Source: Microbacterium esteraromaticum (GTDB taxonomy: Bacteria; Actinomycetota; Actinomycetes; Actinomycetales; Microbacteriaceae). From it: a DNA stretch of 64,000 nt. Made by a program: the position numbers and the translations under genes. Position 1 is the first letter of the stretch; each line of letters starts with the position of its first letter. Under the pieces are notes generated by a model. It was not told the origin of the DNA. It worked only from the letters and a program-made list of their open reading frames with translations, and ran no database searches. The stretch is taken from positions 25,049 through 89,048 of the forward strand of contig NZ_FUKO01000006.1 in assembly GCF_900163815.1 (NCBI RefSeq), read 5' to 3'. Positions 37,464 through 46,772 of this stretch are shown piece by piece.

Positions 37464-38566
37464 GAAGCAACGGGATGACGATCCCGCTTGTGGCCGGCGC
37501 GACGCTGCGTCTGCTTGAGCTACCTGCTCGGGCAGACGCAGCGCCCAGTCCGCTCATCCGCGCATACACCGCTGTTCGCAATGCGTCCCTTGCTGAGGAG
37601 ACCGGGCGCACCGACGATGCAGTCACTGCCGAGACGATGCTGCCGCTGCTGTACAGCGATGCCGACGTCGCCCGCACTCAGTGGTACATCGAGCGGGGCG
37701 GCGAAGTGATCGGCTGCGTTCCGCTGAACGTCTATCAGGATGACGACGCGGCGACGGCCATGGGCACCATCGCCTTGTTGCGAAAGCATTGGGGCCAGGG
37801 CATCGGCACCGCAGCCCTATCGCACGTCGAACACTTCGCTCGAGACAAGGGTCTACGCAAACTGCTCTGCTGGAACGAGCATCACGAGCAGGGTGCCGTC
37901 GGAACAGTCCCCTCACCGACGGGGTTCGGTACTGTGCCGAACGACCACACCGCTCGCTTCCTGCAACGCCACGGCTTTACTCTCGAGCAGATCGAGCGGG
38001 CCAGCACCCTCGTGTGGGATCCCACGACGCGTAGACGGCTGCAGGACTTGCACGCGGATGCCGTGGCGCACGCGACCGACTATCGCATCGTGCAGTGGAT
38101 GCTGCCGACCCCGGAAGAATTCATCGACGGCTACGCATGGCTGAAGTCGCGCATGTCCACGGACGTCCCGGATGCAGAACTGGGCATGCCGATCGAGACG
38201 TGGGATGCCGACCGCGTGCGCCGTCATGACGCGCGCTATGCGGGCAAGGGCGAAACGGTGCAGGTGACCGCTGCGGAGCACATCGCCACCGGCGAGTTGT
38301 GCGCATTCAACGAGCTCGTCATCGACCAGCATCCGACGTCCAAGACCGATCAGCGTGACACGCTCGTGCTCTCGGGACATCGGGGGCACCGGCTCGGAAT
38401 GCTGCTGAAGACCGCCGGGCTGCTCTCCTGGCGAGAACAGCATCCCGATTCGCCGCACGTGATGACCTACAACGCGGAAGAGAATCGGCCGATGCTTTCC
38501 ATCAATGAAGCCATCGGCTTCGCACCGATCGCCTATGAAGGCGCCTGGAAGAAGGTCCTGAGATGA
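37460..38566 (+). CDS. Double-GNAT acetyltransferase, copy 1
   Basis: The 368-residue protein contains two GNAT-like halves. The first has IALLRKHWGQGIGTAALSHV (acetyl-CoA loop, around residue 110); the second has LSGHRGHRLGMLLKTAGLLS (around residue 308) and ends NAEENRPMLSINEAIGFAPI. The arrangement resembles mycothiol-synthase-type fused GNATs, but the acceptor is unknown. The upstream small ORF and the downstream paralogue overlap it by 4 nt each, with GAGGAGG just before its ATG. Confidence 0.8.
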   Translation: MRSNGMTIPLVAGATLRLLELPARADAAPSPLIRAYTAVRNASLAEETGRTDDAVTAETMLPLLYSDADVARTQWYIERGGEVIGCVPLNVYQDDDAATAMGTIALLRKHWGQGIGTAALSHVEHFARDKGLRKLLCWNEHHEQGAVGTVPSPTGFGTVPNDHTARFLQRHGFTLEQIERASTLVWDPTTRRRLQDLHADAVAHATDYRIVQWMLPTPEEFIDGYAWLKSRMSTDVPDAELGMPIETWDADRVRRHDARYAGKGETVQVTAAEHIATGELCAFNELVIDQHPTSKTDQRDTLVLSGHRGHRLGMLLKTAGLLSWREQHPDSPHVMTYNAEENRPMLSINEAIGFAPIAYEGAWKKVLR

Positions 38567-39633
38567 TCACGATCACACCGATGATCGTTCCGGCGCACGC
38601 TGACGCAGCGGATTCCACAGAGTTTCGGGCGATGGTCGCGCTCGGAAATCAGGCGGCCGAGCTGGATGCAGGCATCAGCGACCTCAGCGACACCGCCGAG
38701 GAGATGCTGCCGGTCTGGCTCGATCAATCCGATCGCATCCGTCGCGGCTTCATCGCTCGGTGTGATGGTGAGATCGTGGGGGCAGCTTCGATCAGCACCG
38801 CCACAGAACAGGGCACGACGACCGCGGAGATCGAACTCGTGTTCCTGCCGCCACACGGAGAGGACGGGGTCGGGTCCGCGCTCGTGGAGCGTCTCGAGCA
38901 GGAAGCTCGAGTCCTCAGGCGCAGCGTCCTGCAGACGTGGACGCTGCATCCGGCCGCGCATCATGAGCGGATGCTGACACCGGCGACCGGCTGGGGATCT
39001 GTCGCCACGACCGCGTTGAGCGATCTGCTCGACGCGCACGGGTATCGGCTGGAGCAGGTCGAACGCAACAGCATCCTCCCGCTGGACGGCGCGGTTCACG
39101 ACGCCGAGCAGCGACTTGCCGAAGCGATTGCCTTCGCGGGACCCGACTATCGAGTCGTGGCGTGGACACTGCCCACACCGCCGGAGCTTCGCGCCGGGTA
39201 CGGAAGCATGATCGCCCGGATGGCCACCGATGTTCCCAGCGGCGACCTGGAGAACGCCGCCGAGACCTGGGACGAAGACCGCGTCGCGCGAAGGGATGCG
39301 ACCTTCGCCGCGGGCGGGCAGACGATGTCCGTCACTGCGGTCATGCACGAGCCCTCCGGCGCGATGGTCGCCTTCAACGAGCTCAACATCAGCGCGGATC
39401 TCTGCGGTGTCACCCACCAGTGGGGCACGCTCGTCGTGAAAGAGCACCGTGGCCGGCGTCTGGGCACCATCGTGAAGTGCGCGAACATCCTGCGCTGGCG
39501 CTCTGTCGCACCGCGCTCCCCCAAGATCTCCACCTTTAACGCAGAGGAGAATCGGCCGATGCTCGACATCAACGAGGCGATCGGCTTCGTGCCCGCTTCT
39601 TACGCGGGCGCGTGGCAGAAACGGCTGACCTGA
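38563..39633 (+). CDS. Double-GNAT acetyltransferase, copy 2
   Basis: The 356-residue protein is a paralogue of the preceding one. The shared C-terminal motif NAEENRPMLDINEAIGFVPA and the loop KEHRGRRLGTIVKCANILRW mark the second GNAT half. In the first half the acetyl-CoA loop is degenerate: PPHGEDGVGSALVERLEQEA has lost the basic Q/R-x-x-G start. So the N-terminal half may be structural only. It is coupled to copy 1 by ATGA; its own gene end is 74 bp from the next start. Confidence 0.8.
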   Translation: MITITPMIVPAHADAADSTEFRAMVALGNQAAELDAGISDLSDTAEEMLPVWLDQSDRIRRGFIARCDGEIVGAASISTATEQGTTTAEIELVFLPPHGEDGVGSALVERLEQEARVLRRSVLQTWTLHPAAHHERMLTPATGWGSVATTALSDLLDAHGYRLEQVERNSILPLDGAVHDAEQRLAEAIAFAGPDYRVVAWTLPTPPELRAGYGSMIARMATDVPSGDLENAAETWDEDRVARRDATFAAGGQTMSVTAVMHEPSGAMVAFNELNISADLCGVTHQWGTLVVKEHRGRRLGTIVKCANILRWRSVAPRSPKISTFNAEENRPMLDINEAIGFVPASYAGAWQKRLT

Positions 39634-39694
39634 AAGCAGCGTCTGCGAACCGGTGTTATCCACAGCCGATGACGGCCGCATGCCGCGCGCCGGA

Positions 39695-39700
39695 TAGCAT
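39695..39700 (+). promoter_or_regulatory. -10 box of a leaderless gene
   Basis: TAGCAT lies 7 nt before ATG 39708, so transcription probably starts at or next to the start codon. It shows that the following gene is a separate unit from the GNAT operon. Confidence 0.5.
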
Positions 39701-39707
39701 CGTCTCT

Positions 39708-40907
39708 ATGAGTGGTGCTGCGGGCGATTTCGACAGTGTGACTGCAGCGGATCCCCGATCGGCGCCGCAGCAACTTGCCGATATCGCTGAGCGGCGGTGG
39801 GACCTGCACGGCGTGATCGCCGCGAATCCACAGGCCTACCCAGAGCTGCGCGCCTGGATGGCGCAGGTCAATCCCGTCATGGCGCAGCTGTCGCACGAGT
39901 CGTCGCCCGAAGCGCCGCCGCCGTACTCCGCACAGGCCCCGTATGCTGCCCTGTCCCCGTACGCGACACAGCCCTACACTGCGCAGCCTCCCTATTCGGC
40001 GGCAGCTTCCGTCGGCGCGCCGATTCGGCCTCCGCGGCGCGGGATCAAGTACTGGATCGGCGGTTGCGGGTGTCTGGCCGTCGTCACCGTAGTCGCCCTG
40101 CTCGCAGTGGTCGGCGGCATCGGCGCCGCGACATCCTCTTCAGACCGGACGACCCCCACAACACCGATCCCCCACGACCAGGGGGTCGCGCAGGATCAGA
40201 AGGTCGCTGCCTACATGGCAACCTTTGAGACCGAGCGCGCAAAGTACCATGAACTGCTTGCAGAACTCGATGGCAATCCCGTCGCACCGCTCGTGACCCA
40301 GCAGGACTTCATGGATCGTGTCGAGCGCGAGGCCGCGGTGGAGAACATCTCCGAGATCACGGCGCGATCGGTCGCGGAGCGCGCACGCGAGTTCCGCCAA
40401 GAGCTGGAGGATGCGGTCACCGCAGCCGAGTCACGTCGCGGCAACAGTTCCGGCACTCTCACCGAGAAGCTCGTGGATCAAGCCGGCAATGGCTTCATCG
40501 ACATCCGCTGGGATGCCGCCACGGAGTGCGACGACGAAGAACCCGGGTCGACAGCCGCGTGCGTGGTGCGGGGCAAACCGCTCCTCATCCACATGCAGGC
40601 CGAGAGCGAGGCTACCAGCGACTGGGAGCGGAAGATGGTGGTCGCCCATGAACTCGCCCATATCTTCCAACACGCTGATGCACGCCGGTTCGAGGACGGC
40701 AAGGGCGATGCCGACCGAATGATCGAAAAGGGGCTATTCCAGGGCAGTGAGGAGAAGATGGCCGACTGCTACGCGCTCACCTACTACGACGAGCACACAC
40801 TCTCCCAGGCCAATGTGACCCTCGGGTACGGCTATGTGTGCAATGCGTCGGAGCGGCAGGCGATCCGGGAGTGGGCAGCGAGCATCAACGCACCAATGCC
40901 TGGTTGA
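39708..40907 (+). CDS. Membrane-anchored HExxH protein with an LRV-like N terminus
   Basis: The 399-residue protein has three parts. Residues ~12-55 (AADPRSAPQQLADIAERRWD then LHGVIAANPQAYPELRAWM) look like the variant leucine-rich repeat found in actinobacterial membrane proteins. A Pro/Tyr-rich linker (65-98) leads to one membrane helix (115-141). The extracytoplasmic part (142-399) has a helical region and then HELAHIFQH at 314-322, an HExxH zinc motif, followed by EEKMADCYALTYY, where Glu or Asp could be a further ligand. Two Cys pairs could form disulfides. Probably a surface metallopeptidase; substrate unknown. Confidence 0.65.
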   Translation: MSGAAGDFDSVTAADPRSAPQQLADIAERRWDLHGVIAANPQAYPELRAWMAQVNPVMAQLSHESSPEAPPPYSAQAPYAALSPYATQPYTAQPPYSAAASVGAPIRPPRRGIKYWIGGCGCLAVVTVVALLAVVGGIGAATSSSDRTTPTTPIPHDQGVAQDQKVAAYMATFETERAKYHELLAELDGNPVAPLVTQQDFMDRVEREAAVENISEITARSVAERAREFRQELEDAVTAAESRRGNSSGTLTEKLVDQAGNGFIDIRWDAATECDDEEPGSTAACVVRGKPLLIHMQAESEATSDWERKMVVAHELAHIFQHADARRFEDGKGDADRMIEKGLFQGSEEKMADCYALTYYDEHTLSQANVTLGYGYVCNASERQAIREWAASINAPMPG

Positions 40908-40910
40908 CGA

Positions 40911-41819
40911 CTAACGTCGGCGCTGACACCGCGGGCAGAAATGGCTGGAGCGATTCATGAACGCCGCGCGCGTGATCGCGCCGCCGCAGCGGGTGCACGG
41001 CTCTCCTCCGCGTCCATAGGCGTTCAGTGAGTGCGCGAAGTACCCCGCCTGCCCGTTCACGTTGACATACTGCGCGTCGAAGCTGGTGCCTCCCTCGGCA
41101 AGGGCCTTCTCCAGCACCAGGCGCACCTCGGTCATCAACCGGCGCAGCGCCGCCGCAGACAGGTTGCGTCCCGGCGTCTCGGGATGGATGCGGGCCGCCC
41201 ACAGCGACTCATCCGCGTAGATGTTGCCGATTCCGCTGACCAGCGTCTGATCGAGCAGCATCCGCTTGATAGCGCTCGAGCGCCGACGGGCCGAATCAAC
41301 GAATGCGCGCTCATCGAAAGCAGGATCCAGGGCATCACGCGCGATGTGCGCGACTTGCGACGGCACCAGAGGCTGAACGCTGCCGAATCCGCCAGCAGCC
41401 GCGTCGTGTGTCGCGAGCAGTGCGTCGACGGCGAGCGATCCGAAGGTGCGCTGATCGGCGAAGACGACTGCGAGGCGGCCATGTTGCGGATGCTCGATGT
41501 GCATCCGGATGCGCTCATGACGCTCGCGCGGAGCGTCGCTCTCGCGCAGCAGCATCTGGCCACTCATCCCGAGGTGCGTGACAAGCGCTTCCTCCGCGGC
41601 ATCGGTCTCGGTAGCGAGGAGAGGAAGCCAGAGGAACTTGCCTCGGCGGGCCGCCTCACGTATTCGGCGGCCCTCGAGACGCGCGACGAAGTCGGCAGCG
41701 CCGAGCGGATGCCGAGTCAGTGCGCGCTCGTCGAGTACCTCGACCGCGCTGATGGCAGCCCCCGTGACAGCGGGAGAAAGACCCGAGCGGACGACTTCGA
41801 CTTCAGGAAGCTCTGGCAC
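40911..41819 (-). CDS. mutM: Formamidopyrimidine-DNA glycosylase
   Basis: Fpg excises 8-oxoguanine and nicks the abasic site. The 302-residue protein begins MPELPEVEVVRSGL (Pro2/Glu3 catalytic), has GIGNIYADESLWAARIHPE in the helix-two-turn-helix region and the C-terminal zinc finger CTRCGGAITRAAF-HFCPRC. It follows rnc after 9 bp on the same strand and converges on the HExxH gene, with 3 bp between stops. Confidence 0.95.
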   Translation of the reverse strand: MPELPEVEVVRSGLSPAVTGAAISAVEVLDERALTRHPLGAADFVARLEGRRIREAARRGKFLWLPLLATETDAAEEALVTHLGMSGQMLLRESDAPRERHERIRMHIEHPQHGRLAVVFADQRTFGSLAVDALLATHDAAAGGFGSVQPLVPSQVAHIARDALDPAFDERAFVDSARRRSSAIKRMLLDQTLVSGIGNIYADESLWAARIHPETPGRNLSAAALRRLMTEVRLVLEKALAEGGTSFDAQYVNVNGQAGYFAHSLNAYGRGGEPCTRCGGAITRAAFMNRSSHFCPRCQRRR

Positions 41820-41828
41820 GCCTGCCGC

Positions 41829-42521
41829 TCAGGCTCTGGCGCCGAGCTCGCGCCACGCAGTGAGAGCCGCCGCCATCTCAGCCGTCTTCTTGCTGCTGCC
41901 CTGACCGATGCACGACAGGTCGCCGACGGTGACCGTCGCCGTGAAGACGCGATCGTGATCGGGGCCGGAAGACTCCACGACGTACAGCGGAGGCGTCTTT
42001 CCCAGGCGCGCCGCAAGCTCCTGCAGGCTCGTCTTCGGATCCATCGCCGCACCGTAGCGCTCCGGATCAGCAAGCAGCGGCTTCGTGAGCCGCAGCACCA
42101 GATCGGTGGCAGCATCCGGACCGGTCGACAGGAACGTCGCGCCGAAGACGGCTTCCATCGTGTCGGCGAGGATCGAGTCCTTATCGCGTCCGCCGGTGTG
42201 CTCTTCGCCGCGGCCGAGCCGCAGGTGTGCGCCCAGGCCGATGCCCCGTGCGACCTCGGCGAGGGCGACTGTCGATACAACGCTTGCGCGCCGCTTCGCC
42301 AGTTCGCCCTCATCGAGGTCTGGGTGCGTGGTGAACAGCATCACCGTCACGGCCAGTCCCAGCACCGAGTCGCCGAGGAATTCAAGCCGCTCGTTGTGCG
42401 GAATGCCGCCATGCTCATAGGCATAGGAGCGATGCGTCAGAGCCCGTTCCAGAAGATCGGGATCGATCTCAACGCCGAGTTTCTCTGTGAGGGGGGTCTC
42501 CCCTGCGAGATGCTCGGACAT
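41829..42521 (-). CDS. rnc: Ribonuclease III
   Basis: RNase III cleaves double-stranded RNA in rRNA and mRNA processing. The 230-residue protein has the signature [20 protein letters not shown], the second acidic site [16 protein letters not shown] and a C-terminal dsRNA-binding domain ([20 protein letters not shown] through [16 protein letters not shown]). ATG 42521 gives the standard length. It lies 11 bp beyond rpmF. Confidence 0.95.
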   Translation of the reverse strand: MSEHLAGETPLTEKLGVEIDPDLLERALTHRSYAYEHGGIPHNERLEFLGDSVLGLAVTVMLFTTHPDLDEGELAKRRASVVSTVALAEVARGIGLGAHLRLGRGEEHTGGRDKDSILADTMEAVFGATFLSTGPDAATDLVLRLTKPLLADPERYGAAMDPKTSLQELAARLGKTPPLYVVESSGPDHDRVFTATVTVGDLSCIGQGSSKKTAEMAAALTAWRELGARA

Positions 42522-42532
42522 GGTCTGACAGA

Positions 42533-42742
42533 TCAGACGTCGGCGACCTTGCGGCCCTTGTACTCGAGGAACAGCTCGGTGCCCTGCGAATCGGTGACGA
42601 CCTTGGCCTGGTGCGGACGGCTGTAGACGACCTGACCGTTCTCGACGGTCTTCACCAGAGCGGTAGGCGTCGCCTTCCACTGCGCACGGCGCGAGCGGGT
42701 GTTCGAACGGGAGACCTTGCGCTTCGGGGGGTTACCGGCCAT
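42533..42742 (-). CDS. rpmF: 50S ribosomal protein L32
   Basis: The 69-residue protein begins [20 protein letters not shown], as expected for L32. It lacks the four Cys of the zinc-binding C+ type, so it is the zinc-independent C- form. It follows yceD after 2 bp in the conserved yceD-rpmF order. Confidence 0.95.
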   Translation of the reverse strand: MAGNPPKRKVSRSNTRSRRAQWKATPTALVKTVENGQVVYSRPHQAKVVTDSQGTELFLEYKGRKVADV

Positions 42743-42744
42743 GA

Positions 42745-43305
42745 CTAGCTCTCTTCTTTCTCGGCGGTCCGGCTCTCTGCCGCACCGACCTGGTCTGTGA
42801 TCTGTTGGAGCGCACTCCACCGCGGATCGATGGGAGCAACGCTCTCTGTGCCCGTGCTCTCGGTCAGCTTCTCGCCCGTTTTCGGGTCAAGCCCCAAGCA
42901 ATCCGGCTGACACACCGGCTGAAATGGAAGCGACAATACAACCGCATCCCTGACCAGAGTTTCAAGATCCACGTGGTCGTCTTGAACTTCGAAGTCAGTT
43001 TCTTCCTGTCCAGGATACGCGAAAAGCTCCTGGATCTCGACTTCGACGGGCGCAGAGATGTCGGTCAGGCATCGACCGCACTGTCCGATGTAGTCGGACT
43101 CCACCGTTCCCGACACAAGGATGCCCTCATGAACGGATTCCAGTCGGACCTCGAGGTCGACCGTCTCGCCGGCTTCGACGACGACGATCCCCTCACCCCA
43201 CTTCTCTTTCAGCGGCACTGAGAAGTTGTGCTCGCGCATCTCTCCGGGCTTGCGGGCGATGTCGTGGACGGGCAGGAAGAACGGTCCATTCACTCGTGAT
43301 TTCAC
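42745..43305 (-). CDS. YceD/DUF177 family protein
   Basis: The 186-residue acidic protein carries the DUF177 hallmarks: GQCGRCLTDISAPVEVEIQE and the later pair FQPVCQPDCLGLDPKTGEKL, giving four Cys in a CxxC-CxxxC arrangement. The family is tied to rpmF and has been linked to 23S rRNA accumulation in bacteria and plants. Start GTG 43305: TAGCAT lies 6 nt upstream, giving a leaderless start. Confidence 0.9.
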   Translation of the reverse strand: MKSRVNGPFFLPVHDIARKPGEMREHNFSVPLKEKWGEGIVVVEAGETVDLEVRLESVHEGILVSGTVESDYIGQCGRCLTDISAPVEVEIQELFAYPGQEETDFEVQDDHVDLETLVRDAVVLSLPFQPVCQPDCLGLDPKTGEKLTESTGTESVAPIDPRWSALQQITDQVGAAESRTAEKEES

Positions 43306-43356
43306 CCAGCCATGCTACCTGGCTCCCACCTGTGAAGGGCCGGAGCGGTGTTCAGG

Positions 43357-43854
43357 TCAGAGTCCGCGTGCACCGGTATCGAGGAACTCGGCGACAGCCG
43401 GCGGCACGAACGGCGACACGTCTCCACCGAGGGCCGCGACCTGACGTACGAGAGAGCTGGAAACCATCGCATTGGCCGGGTCGGGCAGCAGGAACACCGT
43501 CTCGATTCCGGCCAAGTGACGGTTGACGATCGCCATCGGCGATTCGTACGCCACGTCGACCTGCGAGCGGATGCCCTTCACGAGCACGCCCGCATCGACG
43601 TCTCGCGCATAGTCGACGAGAAGACCCATGCTCCACGATCCGACGATGATGTGCCCTTCGATGCCGGCTTCGGCGATCGACTGCTCGAGCAGCGTCAGCC
43701 GCTGCGCAATCGGCAGCATGGCCTCTTTGCCCGGGTTGTGCACGATGAGCACATGCAGTTCGTCGTAGAGCCGCGCGGCGCGCTCGATCACATCAAGATG
43801 ACCGAGCGTGGGCGGGTCGAAGGAGCCAGGGACAACGGCGATCCGGCTGTTCAT
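43357..43854 (-). CDS. coaD: Phosphopantetheine adenylyltransferase
   Basis: CoaD makes dephospho-CoA. The 165-residue protein has the nucleotidyltransferase motif [20 protein letters not shown] and the second signature [21 protein letters not shown] 43854 is supported by TAGGCT (43861-43866), 6 nt upstream, which fits a leaderless mRNA; a GTG two codons earlier would overlap that spacing. Confidence 0.95.
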   Translation of the reverse strand: MNSRIAVVPGSFDPPTLGHLDVIERAARLYDELHVLIVHNPGKEAMLPIAQRLTLLEQSIAEAGIEGHIIVGSWSMGLLVDYARDVDAGVLVKGIRSQVDVAYESPMAIVNRHLAGIETVFLLPDPANAMVSSSLVRQVAALGGDVSPFVPPAVAEFLDTGARGL

Positions 43855-43917
43855 GCTCACAGCCTATGACACGTCTCGATGACTTCCCTCCCAGTCGACG
43901 TCGACTGCCACCAGCAC

Positions 43918-46089
43918 TCAGTTCTTGCCGAGTGCCGCGCGGTCAGCATCCGTCACCCGCCGGTCGATGGTGGCGCGGAGCCCCGCATGATGCTCCAAAG
44001 TCGGATCGTGCTCGAGGATGTCCGACGCGATCTCCCGTGCCCGCGCAATCAGATCAGCGTCCTTCACCACGCGAAGCAGACGCAAGGACGATCGGATGCC
44101 GGATTGGGAAGCCCCCAGCACGTCACCCTCGCCACGCAGTTCGAGGTCGACCTCCGCGAGGGCGAAACCGTCTTGCGTCGCGGCGACGGCATCCACCCGC
44201 TCGCGCGAGAGCGAACCGGCCTCTGCTTCGGTGACGAGCAGGCAGAGGCCAGGAAGCTGTCCCCGCCCCACACGGCCTCGCAGCTGGTGCAGCTGCGAGA
44301 CTCCGAACCGGTCGGCATCCATGATGACCATGGTCGATGCGTTCGGCACGTCGACGCCGACCTCGATGACGGTCGTCGCGACCAGCAGGTCGATCTCCCC
44401 CGCCGCGAACGCGCGCATCACCGCATCCTTCTGCTCGGAAGGCATCTTTCCGTGCAGCACCGCTCGTCGCACGTTCGACAGCACCGGGTGCGTGCCCAGC
44501 ACCTCGTCCAGCTGCACCACGCCCCACCGCGGCCCCCGGCCCTCGGTATCCGGTGGCGTCGCCGTCTCGGCCTCGGTACCCGTCTTAGTCGTGTCGATCG
44601 CCGCGCACACGGCGAAGACCTGGCGACCCTCGGCGATCTCTTCCGCTGCACGTGCCCAGACCCGCTGGAACCAGCCGGGATGCTCGGCGAGGGGCGCGAC
44701 GAACGTTTCGGTCCCCGCACGACCGGCCGGCATCACCCGGATCACGGACGTATCGAGGTCACCGAAGACCGTCATCGCGACCGTACGCGGAATCGGCGTC
44801 GCTGTCAGCACCAGCGCGTGTGGCGCTGTGCCCTTCGCACGAAGCGCCTCCCGCTGCTCGACTCCGAAGCGGTGCTGCTCATCGACCACGACAAGCGCGA
44901 GGTCGGCGAACGTGGTCTTCTCGGCGAGCAGCGCATGTGTGCCGATGACGATGAGCGCCTGCCCGGACGCCACCCGCAGTGCGGCTTTCCGCCGTTCCGG
45001 GGCCGACATCTGCCCGGTCAGCAGGGTCGGCATCAGCCGCGGTGCGAGATCCGGCCCGAGCATCCTCGCGATCGAGCGCAGATGCTGGCCGGCAAGAACC
45101 TCGGTCGGCGCGATCAGCGCAGCCTGTCCACCGGATTCCGCCACCTGCAGCATCGCGCGCAGTGCGACCAGGGTCTTGCCCGAGCCGACCTCGCCCTGCA
45201 CAAGCCGGTTCATGGGGCGATCTGCGGTGAGGTCGGCGGCGATCTCGGCTCCGACCTGCTGCTGATCGGTGGTGAGAGAGAACGGCAAGCTGGCATCGAA
45301 CGTCTCCCGCAGCCCGCCGGCCGCCGCCGGACGCGGGGTGGCGGTGAGCGACCGAACCTGTTCGCGCTGCTGCAGAAGCGCTGCCTGCAGCGTCAGCGCC
45401 TCGTGCACACGCAGCGTGCGCACGGCCGGGTCGATGTCATTGCGGGTCTTCGGCCGATGGATGCCGTCGAGCGCGGCGCGAGCCGTGAGCAGGTGCTCGG
45501 ACACGCGCAGCGCTTCGGGCAGCGGATCCGGCACATCACCGAGCTGATCGAGCACCCGGGTGATCATCTTCGCGAGCTGCCAGCTCTGCACGGCCGACGT
45601 CGCCGGATAGATCGGAATGGGCACGTTCTTGCGGGCATCGGCCCGACGCTGGGCGGAATCGAGATCGTCGAAGAGCTCATACTCGGGGTGCGCGAACTGC
45701 ACCGTGTCCTTGAACATGCCGACCTTGCCGGAGAAGATGCCCCGGCGGCCGACCGACAGCTCCTTCTGCCGCCATTCTGCTTGGCCCGGCCCCTTCGCGA
45801 AGAAAGTGAGCGACATCCGCCCGAGGCCGTCGCCGATGACGACTTCGAGCATGGCGCCCGGCTTGTTGCGCATGCGCCGCATGCTGGACGAGAGCACCTC
45901 GGCGACGATCGTGACCGTTTCGCCGATCGGCAGGTCGCGAATCGGCGTCAACTCGCCAGGGTCCGCGTAGCGGCGCGGATAGTGGCCGAGCAGATCGCCG
46001 ACCGCCTTCATTCCGAAGGCGCGGTCGAGCGTGCGCGCTGGGGCGGCGCCGAGAGCGTCGGACAGCGAGGTATCGAGCTCGAAGGACAT
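43918..46089 (-). CDS. recG: ATP-dependent DNA helicase RecG
   Basis: RecG remodels stalled forks and branched DNA. The 723-residue protein has the N-terminal wedge/OB domain (1-250), Walker A GEVGSGKT at 299-306, DEQH at 403-406 and the C-terminal helicase domain with VATTVIEVGVDVPNAS and QLRGRVGRG. TAGACT (46096-46101) lies 6 nt before the ATG. It is divergent from rsmD, 86 bp away. Confidence 0.96.
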   Translation of the reverse strand: MSFELDTSLSDALGAAPARTLDRAFGMKAVGDLLGHYPRRYADPGELTPIRDLPIGETVTIVAEVLSSSMRRMRNKPGAMLEVVIGDGLGRMSLTFFAKGPGQAEWRQKELSVGRRGIFSGKVGMFKDTVQFAHPEYELFDDLDSAQRRADARKNVPIPIYPATSAVQSWQLAKMITRVLDQLGDVPDPLPEALRVSEHLLTARAALDGIHRPKTRNDIDPAVRTLRVHEALTLQAALLQQREQVRSLTATPRPAAAGGLRETFDASLPFSLTTDQQQVGAEIAADLTADRPMNRLVQGEVGSGKTLVALRAMLQVAESGGQAALIAPTEVLAGQHLRSIARMLGPDLAPRLMPTLLTGQMSAPERRKAALRVASGQALIVIGTHALLAEKTTFADLALVVVDEQHRFGVEQREALRAKGTAPHALVLTATPIPRTVAMTVFGDLDTSVIRVMPAGRAGTETFVAPLAEHPGWFQRVWARAAEEIAEGRQVFAVCAAIDTTKTGTEAETATPPDTEGRGPRWGVVQLDEVLGTHPVLSNVRRAVLHGKMPSEQKDAVMRAFAAGEIDLLVATTVIEVGVDVPNASTMVIMDADRFGVSQLHQLRGRVGRGQLPGLCLLVTEAEAGSLSRERVDAVAATQDGFALAEVDLELRGEGDVLGASQSGIRSSLRLLRVVKDADLIARAREIASDILEHDPTLEHHAGLRATIDRRVTDADRAALGKN

Positions 46090-46095
46090 GATCCG

Positions 46096-46169
46096 AGTCT
46101 AAGGAGGGCTGCAGACCTCGCGCGTCGGCAGTGCCTGACATCGGTCGGACGGGCGCCGTGTCGTATCGT
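46096..46169. promoter_or_regulatory. Divergent leaderless promoters of recG and rsmD
   Basis: On the minus strand TAGACT (46096-46101) is 6 nt before the recG ATG. On the plus strand TATCGT (46164-46169) is 6 nt before the rsmD GTG. Both fit the leaderless pattern of this window. Confidence 0.55.
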
Positions 46170-46175
46170 GAACGG

Positions 46176-46772
46176 GTGACGAGGATCATCGCGGGCGCAG
46201 CCCGAGGAGCACGGCTCGAGGTACCCGGTGTCGGCACGCGGCCCACCAGCGACAGGGTGCGGGAGTCACTGTTCGGCGCACTCGAGTCGATGGATGCCAT
46301 CGAAGGCGCCCGTGTTCTCGATCTGTACGCCGGCAGCGGCGCGCTCGGGTTGGAATCGTGGAGTCGCGGTGCGATCTGGGTCGACCTCGTCGAGCGGGCG
46401 CGGCAGTCCGCCACGATCGTCGGGCGCAATGCAGCCGTCGTCGCACGGGCGATGAGCACAGCGCCCGCCGCGAAGGTGCATCAAGCCACGGTGCATGCCT
46501 TCCTCGCCCGCGCTGCCGGTCCGTACGATCTCGTCTTCACCGATCCGCCGTACGACCTCGAAGATGCCGCGATGAGCGCAGATCTGGAAGCACTCGCTCC
46601 ACTGCTCTCCCCCGACGCCGTCGTGGTCATCGAGCGCGCGCGGCGCGCCACGGCACCGGATCTGGGGTCGGCAGGGCTGCAGCTTCTGCGCGAGAAGACC
46701 TACGGCGATACCACCCTGTGGTGGGCCGAGCCCGCGGATCAGTCGCTGACGACCCCGTCCCAGTCGCGGTAG
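46176..46772 (+). CDS. rsmD: 16S rRNA (guanine966-N2)-methyltransferase RsmD
   Basis: The 198-residue protein begins TRIIAGAARGARLEVPG, has RVRESLFGALES, the SAM motif VLDLYAGSGALGLESWSRGA and the catalytic DPPY in LVFTDPPYDL. Start GTG 46176 is preceded at 6 nt by TATCGT; longer in-frame starts are not family-like. Its 3' end overlaps the converging thiL gene by 34 nt. Confidence 0.93.
   Translation: MTRIIAGAARGARLEVPGVGTRPTSDRVRESLFGALESMDAIEGARVLDLYAGSGALGLESWSRGAIWVDLVERARQSATIVGRNAAVVARAMSTAPAAKVHQATVHAFLARAAGPYDLVFTDPPYDLEDAAMSADLEALAPLLSPDAVVVIERARRATAPDLGSAGLQLLREKTYGDTTLWWAEPADQSLTTPSQSR

Noticed and set aside
43879..46179. Long open frame opposite recG (about 766 codons)
   Set aside because: Same reason: recG has intact helicase motifs, and the opposite frame has no hydrophobic core pattern or domain.
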